Shown here: positions 56,740 to 64,000 of the stretch, one piece after another
Position numbering within the stretch: the stretch's first letter is position 1
Layout: each line of letters starts with the position of its first letter
Source of the DNA: Pirellulales bacterium
GTDB taxonomy: Bacteria > Planctomycetota > Planctomycetia > Pirellulales > PALSA-1355
Direction: 5' to 3'
Assembly (NCBI GenBank): GCA_022844125.1
Contig: JALHMI010000008.1
Span: 124,001 to 188,000 of the forward strand
DNA length: 64,000 nucleotides
The notes under the pieces: model-generated
What the model was told of the DNA's origin: nothing
The model's input: the letters and a program-made list of their open reading frames with translations, nothing else
Databases searched by the model: none
Program-made: the position numbers and the translations under genes

Positions 56740-59700
56740 TCACGGAGTAACGACTATCACGTCGTTGAGCAGTTCTTCGAGCAGCGAGTCGACTTCCTCG
56801 CTCGCTTCAGCGGCTTCCACATTCGCCAGTGGTTCGGGCTCGTCATCGAGCGCGAGGGCCAGCGCCACTGCGTTCAGCGTGCGCAGCAATGCTGCCGGAG
56901 CGAAGATCGGGTTGGTAGGCGCGACGCCGATCGCGTCGGCCTCGAGGGTATCGCGCTGGGCGAGCGCCGCAGCAACGGCCGAACTCGTCGCTGATTCGAA
57001 TGCAAGCGTGGAGGGCGCGAAAGCGTTGGTCGCAACCGCCAGCGGCGCGGCAACACGCGGCGCAGCCGGCGCCGGCAGGTTGAGCATCAGCAGGATGCCG
57101 GGATTGAACCGGGCGGTGAGTTCATCCTGCGCGCTCACGACTTTGTTGCGATTGAAATCGAATGGGTTGGTGACGCTGGCGTTCATGGTGACGTTGGTCC
57201 GAGCTGCAAGTTGATCGGCCGCGCTGGTGACCGCTGCGGCAGCGGAGTTTCCCAAGCCGGAATCCCCCACGCGATTGCCGAAGTAAAACACGTCCGGCAC
57301 GGCCAGCCCCGTCTGAGCGTTGGCCTTGACGGTCACCTCCAGCCAGGCGTTTCCGATCGAGCCGTCGGGCCAGGTGAACGTAATCCGATGCGTTGACTCG
57401 TCGCGGGCGGTGATCACGAAAACGTTGGGTGCAGGGAATGTCTCCCAAGTGTCCGGTTGATTGTTTCTGCCAGCCCGAAACGTAAAGTCAGCGAGCGAAA
57501 GTTCGCCATGATCGGCCGAAAGGTCGATCATCAGCCCGTTGATGCCCTTGTTGTAGCTGCTGATGTTGGCGAACGTTGCGGGGCCGCTACCAGGCAGGTA
57601 CGCGATTTTGTCCGTCGCGCGAGCCAACTCATCCCATTGATTGATCTGCGGTGAGTGGTCGAACCCGGAGTTGTTATAGAACAGCCAGCGATTCACGATC
57701 GAAACCGAACCAGGCAGATACAGCGAGAGGGCGGCGGTTGAAATGGCGCTGGCAACGACGCCAAAGTCAACGCTGAAATCGACTTCAATCAGCTCGCCCG
57801 TGATCCGCGAAGCGGCTGGCTGGAGTTTTACCGTGCGGAGCACTTGCTCATAGGTGGCGAGGGCGGCTTCGCCGGTGATCGAAAGCATGCCGCCCGAAAA
57901 GGCCGCGACGAGCGATGTGCCGGACGTGTCGATTTGAAGTTGATCGCCCGGCACGGCGGAGCGAATTTGAACGCGGGCGCCGTAGAGCGGCGAGAATCCA
58001 GCATCATGGATTGAAAGATTTCCGGCCAGCGGCTGCGAGAACTGGTCGGGCGTGAATTCGTCCGCGAAGCTCAGGCCTCGTGTTGCTCCGTTCAGGTCGA
58101 TGGTGGGCAGGTCGAAGAGCTCGAAAAACTGCAAACGGGACGTTCCATCGTGGAGCCAGCCGATCGCCAATTGGCCGACCGCATTGGCAGCTAGTGCCGG
58201 GGACGACTGTTTTCCTACGCGTGGCGAATTAACACGAAATGCCGGCCCCTGTGGAGTTCCGTCGGCAAAGTACCCGCGCGCGGCGACACCCAACCGATCG
58301 CCGTCGATACTCATGTCCTGCCAGGAGATTACGAACCGGCCGGCGCCATCAAAGTCGATGGCCGGCGCCCACAGCGGATTTTCAGCAGGTGTCGCGGCGG
58401 TGATTTCGCTGGCCACCACAGACTCTACCCCCAGTGGCGCGCCATCCGCGTCGAACGTTCGCAAACCGACCTGCCGCCAATACCTGGTTATCGGCGGATA
58501 CTCATCAATCGCAGGCGGTACGACAATTGAAGATTGCCAGCCGACCGCGAAACCACCCTGGGGATTGGCGGCTACCGTGGCCTTGCTGATATCCGCGAAG
58601 CTCTCCACAAAGACCGGTCCGCCAATCACTTGGCCGCCCGCATCCAAGCGATGTACAAACAGTTGAGCATCCTGTTGATACGCATAACGAATCTCAGCGA
58701 CAATCACATCGCCGCTACTGAGAAATGCAATGTCGGAAAAACTACCGGTGCCCACGATGCCGTAAGGGACAGGGCTGCCGCTCGCCGTGCCGTCGGTGTT
58801 GAAGAGCTGAATCCCGGTGCTCGCCAGGATGGCGACGCGACCATCACCGGCCATGTCAACTGCGAAGACATTGTTAGGTAACGATACGATCGGGCGCTGC
58901 AAAACGCCGGCGGAGTTATAACTGGCCCAGTAGCTCAGGCCGCTTTCCTCTGTCCAGAACACATGCAGGTTGGCGGCCTCGTCCAGGAACGCCCTGGGGG
59001 TCATGCGGGGAGCGCTGCCAACGATCGATGCCAGGTTGAGGTCACCGCTCGTGGGCACACCGTCAGGAGTGAAGAATCGAGCGCGAATCCGGGAGCTGCG
59101 CAGAGATACGGTCGCAAACTGTCCAGACGAATTGGCCGCGACGTCGATCGAGCTCCGCGCATCGGTCGCAATCGGTTGGCCGACAGGCTGCACGGCGCTG
59201 ACCATGAACCGTCGCTCCGCGGCTCCTCCCGGCAGGCCATTCTGATCGCCGTCCAGAGGATTGCCACTGGTGTCGTGAATCGCATCGCTCGCGATCAGAC
59301 GGTAATTGCCCGTGCCCAAGGGAGCATCCAGCGTGATCGTGACCATGCCAGTGGCATACGCGATGCCGTGAATTTGATGGCTGACGTTGGAGTTCCCGCG
59401 CCAAAGTTGCCAATTTGCCGGATTGAGGACGCTTTGGAACCCGCTGCTGCCCCCGGCGGTGCTCGCTTCGCGCGACAATCGCACGTCAAGCTGTTGTATT
59501 CCCAGCGGCACGATCATGTCCTGATGGATGATGTCGAGATCGGCTACCAGCAGTCCCGAAACGAACAGCTTGTCGGTGGCGAAGCGTTGAGCCGTCAGAT
59601 CCGCCAGACGGGGCCCATCCTGGCTCTGGATACGATTCAGAATGACGACGCCCTCGCCCGTGCCATGCATGGCTAGAGCCGGCGGCTGAAACTGCACCAG

Positions 59701-60744
59701 ACCTCCGTCATCGAAGGTCAGGACGTCGTTGAGCGTGTTGTCGGCGTTGAAGAAATACACCGCGTTCCAGGTTTGCGGCGGGCTAAAACTGAGGTTGATT
59801 GTGCCGACGGCGATGTTGCCCGCATCATCCATCGCCAGGCCGAACGAGTTCATGTCGCTCGTGACAGGAACATTCACCGGAATGCCAAGTACCGTGTCAT
59901 TGAGCCCGACACGCTGAACGTGAACGCCTTCCTCGTCGATCGCGGCGACAGCAAACTCGCCCAGTCGATTCATGGCAAACTCGTAAGAGTATGCACCTGC
60001 GGCCAACATCGTTCCGTTGTAGCGCAGGGACTTTGGCTCATCCGACGAGTCGAAGCGTTGCCAGACGGCCTGGTCGGCCTCGAAGCCCGCAATGACATAG
60101 TCACCGTTCTCAGCAAAGCCAACCTTCGGCACGGACGCGGTGAATGGTACGCCGTTCAGACTTCCTTGAGAGACGCCACTGGTGTCGAACGCCTTCACCT
60201 CGATGTTTTTGCCCGCGACGATCAGCACCCGTCCGGCTGAGCTGATGGCGACGTCTGGGTTAGGGTCATCTTCGCCAGCGCCGGGCGTGACGGAAACATC
60301 TCCGTTCAACAGGTTGCCGGCGGCATCGTAAAAAGAGGCCACGACGGTCCAGCCGCTGCCAACCCAGCTTTGCCATGTGATGACCAGTTCGCCGCCGTCT
60401 CCCAACGCGACGGCCGGTCTGATTTGATCTCCAGCGGTCACCCCGTTGACCAGAAATTCGCTGCCTTGCGCATTGCCCGCGGCATCAAACCGACGGGCGA
60501 AGATGTCGTAGTCTGATCCGATCCGCTCTTGCCAGACGACGACGAAGTTGCCGGCCGAGTCCGTGGCGACATCCTTGGGCATGACACCATTCGGTGTCCC
60601 CGTGTCGTTCCATTCGCCGATAAAAACCGCGTCACCCACCGGCGAAACGCTCAGCAATTGCCGGCTTTCGAGATCTTCCAGACGCAGCGCGCGATGGATG
60701 CGTGGCGCGTGTGTCGAGGTGCGATGAGAACGCCAGGAGCGCAT
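56740..60744 (-). CDS. Giant secreted LExLExRxLL protein with a dockerin-like C-terminus
   Basis: 1334 residues from ATG 60744 (CGAGG upstream; an ATG at 60762 is also possible). N-terminal LRLEDLESRQLLS export motif, then many blocks like FVVVWQERIGSDYDIFARRFDAAG and similar strings (GRFVISWQDMSIDGDRLGVAARGYFADG), which suggest repeated beta-propeller or jelly-roll units, an EPF/Ig-like region, and a C-terminal VFYFGNRVGDSGLGNS ... NPFDFNRNKVVSAQDELTARFNPG module with calcium-type DxNxxxxVxxxD spacing, as in dockerin-like domains of planctomycetes. Tandem paralogue of the next gene. Confidence 0.88.
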   Translation of the reverse strand: MRSWRSHRTSTHAPRIHRALRLEDLESRQLLSVSPVGDAVFIGEWNDTGTPNGVMPKDVATDSAGNFVVVWQERIGSDYDIFARRFDAAGNAQGSEFLVNGVTAGDQIRPAVALGDGGELVITWQSWVGSGWTVVASFYDAAGNLLNGDVSVTPGAGEDDPNPDVAISSAGRVLIVAGKNIEVKAFDTSGVSQGSLNGVPFTASVPKVGFAENGDYVIAGFEADQAVWQRFDSSDEPKSLRYNGTMLAAGAYSYEFAMNRLGEFAVAAIDEEGVHVQRVGLNDTVLGIPVNVPVTSDMNSFGLAMDDAGNIAVGTINLSFSPPQTWNAVYFFNADNTLNDVLTFDDGGLVQFQPPALAMHGTGEGVVILNRIQSQDGPRLADLTAQRFATDKLFVSGLLVADLDIIHQDMIVPLGIQQLDVRLSREASTAGGSSGFQSVLNPANWQLWRGNSNVSHQIHGIAYATGMVTITLDAPLGTGNYRLIASDAIHDTSGNPLDGDQNGLPGGAAERRFMVSAVQPVGQPIATDARSSIDVAANSSGQFATVSLRSSRIRARFFTPDGVPTSGDLNLASIVGSAPRMTPRAFLDEAANLHVFWTEESGLSYWASYNSAGVLQRPIVSLPNNVFAVDMAGDGRVAILASTGIQLFNTDGTASGSPVPYGIVGTGSFSDIAFLSSGDVIVAEIRYAYQQDAQLFVHRLDAGGQVIGGPVFVESFADISKATVAANPQGGFAVGWQSSIVVPPAIDEYPPITRYWRQVGLRTFDADGAPLGVESVVASEITAATPAENPLWAPAIDFDGAGRFVISWQDMSIDGDRLGVAARGYFADGTPQGPAFRVNSPRVGKQSSPALAANAVGQLAIGWLHDGTSRLQFFELFDLPTIDLNGATRGLSFADEFTPDQFSQPLAGNLSIHDAGFSPLYGARVQIRSAVPGDQLQIDTSGTSLVAAFSGGMLSITGEAALATYEQVLRTVKLQPAASRITGELIEVDFSVDFGVVASAISTAALSLYLPGSVSIVNRWLFYNNSGFDHSPQINQWDELARATDKIAYLPGSGPATFANISSYNKGINGLMIDLSADHGELSLADFTFRAGRNNQPDTWETFPAPNVFVITARDESTHRITFTWPDGSIGNAWLEVTVKANAQTGLAVPDVFYFGNRVGDSGLGNSAAAAVTSAADQLAARTNVTMNASVTNPFDFNRNKVVSAQDELTARFNPGILLMLNLPAPAAPRVAAPLAVATNAFAPSTLAFESATSSAVAAALAQRDTLEADAIGVAPTNPIFAPAALLRTLNAVALALALDDEPEPLANVEAAEASEEVDSLLEELLNDVIVVTP

Positions 60745-60952
60745 GAAGTGGCCTCGGTCCATGTTCCTTGATTCGCCGCCACGCCAGCGGATTCTTCCCC
60801 ACGTGCGTGCGACCCGCGTCGCCCCCGGGCCTCACCAGTGGCAATGCGTAAGGTCAATTATCCTTGAAGCGGCCGGAAAGAGAAAGGTTCGAAAACAGGC
60901 CAGTCCGAACTGAGCCACCGCAAATGCCAGCCGGCGCATGGGTGATTGCCGG

Positions 60953-63900
60953 TTACAGCGAATCGAGCATTTCCAGCAGGCCTTCGCCAGTGGCTTCTTC
61001 CGCCGCGGGTTCGTCCGTTTCGAGCGTCAGGCCTTCGTCGTTCGCCAGCACAATGGCCACCGCTGCAGGAGCGAGTCGCTGGCTGGGCACACTCGGGGCA
61101 GCTGGCTCGAACGCAATGAAAACCGGCTGCGGAATCTCACCCACGGCGGTACGCTGGGGGGCCGACGCAAGGGCATTGCGATCGGCACGGCCTGCGAGCT
61201 GAAGGGGCGCTGGACTTGGCTCTGCAAACGCCAGCGGCTCGGCCGCGCTCGGGCTGGCCGGCGCAGGCAGGTTCAGCATCAGTAGGACGCCGGGATTGAA
61301 GCGGGCGGTGAGTTCATCGCCCGCGCTGACGACGCCATTGCGATCGAAGTCATAGGGATTGTCGACGCCCACGCCGACTGTCGGGTTAGCGCGAACGGCA
61401 AGCTGATCTGCGGCGCTGGTGATGGCCGCGTTCGGGCTATTGCTCAGGCCGGTATCGCCCACCCGGCTGCCGAAATAGAACACGTCGTCTGCGGCGAGGC
61501 CCGTGTTCTCGTTGGCGAGCATCGTGACTTCGAGCCAGGTGTTCTTGATGGCTCCGTCGGGCCAGGTGATCTCGAGGATGTCGGTCCCGCCGACTCCCGC
61601 GCCCTCGCGGAACGTGATCGCCGATGGAGCAGGCGCATCGATCCAAGTTCCGGGATTGGTTGACGTGCCCATCTTGAACGTGAAGTCGCTCAACGACGGC
61701 ACCCCGTAGTCGCCATTGGTGAAGAGCACGACGCCGTTGATGCCGCGTGTGTAGCTGCTCACGTTGGCAAACGTGGACGCGCCGCTCCCGGCCTGGTAGG
61801 CCGCCTTTGAGACATCGTACGCCACGTTGCTGTAATGTGGGCCGGGGAGCGGATCGTCGTACTTCGCGCCGGCGTAGTAAAGATGTCGGCCCAGGACTTC
61901 GGCGGGCGCGGTGTTGCGAACGCGGGCCGTGGCGATGGGGCTGGTGGCCGAGCCGTCGTCGATCGTGAACTCGATCTCGGTCGTCTCGCCCCCTTCGAAG
62001 GAATACGGCGGAGCGAACACGACGGTGCGGAGCACCTGCTGGTAGTTGGCCACACTGTCGATGCCCGAGAGCGTGACGCCGCTAGCGCTGTAGGTGGCCG
62101 TGATGTTGGTGCCGGAGGTGTTGACGCTGAGCTCACCGCCGATGAGCGAGGGATCCATCTGGATCGTCGCGCCGACGAGCGTGGGCGAGGAAGTGGTAAT
62201 TGTGAGTTCTTCCGCGTCGACGATCGGCAGCAGCAGTTCGCCGGGATCCTTATCGGCGGCGAAGTCGATGCCTTCGGCCACGCCGTTGAGGTCGAGGACC
62301 GGGAAGGCACCGAGGGAGAGGCGGCGGGCACGGATGTCGGTGTAGCCATTCAGAACCGTCGTCCAAGTCACAACCGCTTCACCCGCACCGTTCATGGCCA
62401 CGAATGGAAAGCTTTGATCATGGCTCGGAAGGGAATTCATGATGACCGCGTCGCCGAATGAAACGCCAGATGCGTCAAACGCCTGCACCATAACATTCTT
62501 ATCTTCATTCCAGACGATGATGGTGCGTCCGGAATCGTCCATGGCAATATCTGGATGAAATGAATCTTCGGTGAACGAACTGCGTAGCGGGATCGTGTCA
62601 GATAACGGGTTTGCGTCGTTGTCGTATCTGCGTGTAAAGACTCGACGCTCATAGCCGGGAGTAAGCAGGAAGTCTCCCCAGACCGTAGTGAAGCTGCCTG
62701 CGGAATCCATCGCCATATCAAACCCGGTTGGATATCCTTCGCCGGTTGCAATGTCGACAATGTTGCCAATCGGTGTCGCGTCAGCCGCGTAACGCCGAGC
62801 ATGGATCGAGTAACCAGGTCCGTTCTCAGGGGTATTCAGCCATGCGATGACGAACTGACCATCGTCGGCAATTCCGATCACCGGACCATCTTGCCAGCCG
62901 GGCATGGGCGGATGCACGGGCGTCGCCGGACCTAGCGGCGTCCCATCAGCGTCAAAGCGTTGGAAGTGCACGTCGTAGTCGTTACCTTGATTGTTTATCC
63001 GTTTTGTGCCGGCAACCAAGAATGTTCCATCGTGTTGAAGCGCGACAGGAGTATAGACAAGTAAGCTCGCGAAGTTTGCGGCGAGTGGCGTTAGCGGATC
63101 TGCCCCGCCCGCATCGAACCGCTGTACGCCGCCAGATACGCGAGCCAGGTATTGCCCATCGGCCACTGGAATGAGCGCTACTGGGGTCGTGTTGAGGCCA
63201 ATAGCTGGAGCAATTTGATGGCCCGTCGTATCGAAAAGACGTACTTCCGAAGTTGGCGGCGCAGAAAAGCCGCTATTGGAATAGGAAATTGCAAAGCCGC
63301 CGTTGTCATCAATTCCAACGGCATCAGCACCATACGCCCTGATAGTCATCCTCTCCGGCCCAATGCCGAAAAAGCCTTGTCTCACGCTGAAAGAAATCGA
63401 GTAGTTTCCACCAGCCGTGCCGTTGTCGTCTCCATCGAGCGCGCGGCCCAGCGAGTCTTGAATCGAGTCGGAAACGATCAACTCGTACCCAGTGCCCCGT
63501 AACGGAGCAGTAAGCGTCACGTAGGCTACGTCGCCGACATAGGCGACACTGGCGATGAGGTTGCTAACGTCGAAACCACCTTCCATTAATTGCCAGTTCG
63601 CAACCGAGACGACCGAGGCTTCATTCATCGGCCGCGCGAAGGTCACGCGAAGTCCGTTAACCTGTGACAACAGAGTCTCGCCCTGTGTGAAGGCTGGTCC
63701 CTCCTCAGGCGACACCAGTTCCACTGTGGGGAAATCATCGTCCGTGAATCGCTTGGCGAAGATGCCCTGGCCGCTACCGTCTTGCGCCGCACTCTGCCAA
63801 GCGACGACGAATGTCGAACTATCCAGCATCGTGGCGTTAGGATACCGTTGATCGCCAACGACGTAGGTGTTTACGAGGAAATCCGTCTCCACAGTTCCGT

Positions 63901-64000
63901 TGGCGTCGAACCGCTGCGCAATGATGCCCCGCCCCGCGCCAGGCTCGTGCCGGGTGCCGCCAAAAGTAACAAGCAAGAAGTCCCCGCCCGGCTCAAGCAC
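60953..64000 (-). CDS. Second giant secreted paralogue (N-terminus beyond window)
   Basis: 1015 residues up to the right edge, frame still open, so the start lies outside. Repeats of about 45 residues (GDFLLVTFGG, GQFVIAWLNTPENGPGYSIHARRY, FTTVWGDFLLTPGYERRVFTRRYDN, AVVTWTTVLNGYTDIRARRL) and the same C-terminal block as the neighbour (DVFYFGSRVGDTGLSNS ... NPYDFDRNGVVSAGDELTARFNPG). Very similar overall to the gene at 56740, so a tandem duplication. The C-terminus differs in the Ala/Glu-rich tail. Confidence 0.88.
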   Translation of the reverse strand: MLEPGGDFLLVTFGGTRHEPGAGRGIIAQRFDANGTVETDFLVNTYVVGDQRYPNATMLDSSTFVVAWQSAAQDGSGQGIFAKRFTDDDFPTVELVSPEEGPAFTQGETLLSQVNGLRVTFARPMNEASVVSVANWQLMEGGFDVSNLIASVAYVGDVAYVTLTAPLRGTGYELIVSDSIQDSLGRALDGDDNGTAGGNYSISFSVRQGFFGIGPERMTIRAYGADAVGIDDNGGFAISYSNSGFSAPPTSEVRLFDTTGHQIAPAIGLNTTPVALIPVADGQYLARVSGGVQRFDAGGADPLTPLAANFASLLVYTPVALQHDGTFLVAGTKRINNQGNDYDVHFQRFDADGTPLGPATPVHPPMPGWQDGPVIGIADDGQFVIAWLNTPENGPGYSIHARRYAADATPIGNIVDIATGEGYPTGFDMAMDSAGSFTTVWGDFLLTPGYERRVFTRRYDNDANPLSDTIPLRSSFTEDSFHPDIAMDDSGRTIIVWNEDKNVMVQAFDASGVSFGDAVIMNSLPSHDQSFPFVAMNGAGEAVVTWTTVLNGYTDIRARRLSLGAFPVLDLNGVAEGIDFAADKDPGELLLPIVDAEELTITTSSPTLVGATIQMDPSLIGGELSVNTSGTNITATYSASGVTLSGIDSVANYQQVLRTVVFAPPYSFEGGETTEIEFTIDDGSATSPIATARVRNTAPAEVLGRHLYYAGAKYDDPLPGPHYSNVAYDVSKAAYQAGSGASTFANVSSYTRGINGVVLFTNGDYGVPSLSDFTFKMGTSTNPGTWIDAPAPSAITFREGAGVGGTDILEITWPDGAIKNTWLEVTMLANENTGLAADDVFYFGSRVGDTGLSNSPNAAITSAADQLAVRANPTVGVGVDNPYDFDRNGVVSAGDELTARFNPGVLLMLNLPAPASPSAAEPLAFAEPSPAPLQLAGRADRNALASAPQRTAVGEIPQPVFIAFEPAAPSVPSQRLAPAAVAIVLANDEGLTLETDEPAAEEATGEGLLEMLDSL

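Overview
The window (64 kb, high GC, about 60 protein genes, no rRNA and no tRNA that I could find) looks like chromosome of a planctomycete, most likely of the Pirellulales type. The indicators are a DUF1559 pseudopilin, several PEP-CTERM surface proteins, very large secreted proteins with an N-terminal LExLExRxLL motif and a C-terminal dockerin-like module, a BlaI/BlaR1-type regulatory pair, a DUF6677-type protein, and an ECF sigma factor with a FecR-containing anti-sigma protein. Much of the window encodes housekeeping or cell-surface functions.

Layout. 1-6.2 kb: a partial zinc-peptidase-like secreted protein, a DEAD-box RNA helicase, a short acyl-carrier-like protein, a 41-residue histone H1-like peptide, ilvD and a VWA protein. 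6.4-9.6 kb: small membrane proteins, an ExeA-like ATPase and rsmE, which carries palindromic repeats inside its coding sequence. 9.5-14 kb: two small hypothetical genes, a methyltransferase translationally coupled to bioD, and divergently the aguB-aguA pair, which converts agmatine to putrescine. 14-17.4 kb: a DUF1080-DUF2961 secreted protein and aroE. 17.5-22.4 kb: a block of PEP-CTERM proteins, a methyltransferase and a DUF1559 pseudopilin, headed by a cobalamin riboswitch on the minus strand. 22.5-28 kb: a small lipoprotein, a giant M56/BlaR1-like receptor, its BlaI-type repressor with two matching inverted-repeat operators, and a SecD-head-like protein coupled to a small membrane protein. 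28-32.7 kb: rpoD (with a clear terminator), an SDR, a zinc-ribbon membrane protein and a quinone oxidoreductase. 32.7-39.6 kb: a modular GH5 cellulase, an SGNH hydrolase, a serine beta-lactamase-like hydrolase and a ceramidase-like protein. 39.6-44 kb: a HlyD/FtsX/ATPase export operon. 44-50.3 kb: DinB, an MBL-fold protein, a Cys-rich barrel protein, and the ECF sigma/anti-sigma pair. 50.3-56.7 kb: a composite palindromic repeat, a hexaheme cytochrome, a Tat-type amidohydrolase, an XRE/membrane-protein module with its own promoter-operator, and a TIGR03032-like protein. 56.7-64 kb: two tandem paralogous giant secreted proteins, the second running off the right end.

Most interesting. The cobalamin riboswitch at 22189-22381 faces a co-directional set of genes: a pseudopilin, a beta-propeller-like PEP-CTERM protein and a second PEP-CTERM surface protein. 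This recalls the riboswitch-controlled surface B12-binding proteins of Bacteroidetes (BtuG-type propellers), but with planctomycete surface anchoring. I propose it as a candidate undescribed vitamin B12 capture locus. Also notable are in-frame palindromic repeats inside rsmE, a GH5 domain inserted into a Calx-beta domain, and a large composite inverted repeat at 50.35-50.63 kb. I worked by reading only; domain assignments rest on recognised motifs, and no database or folding search was run.
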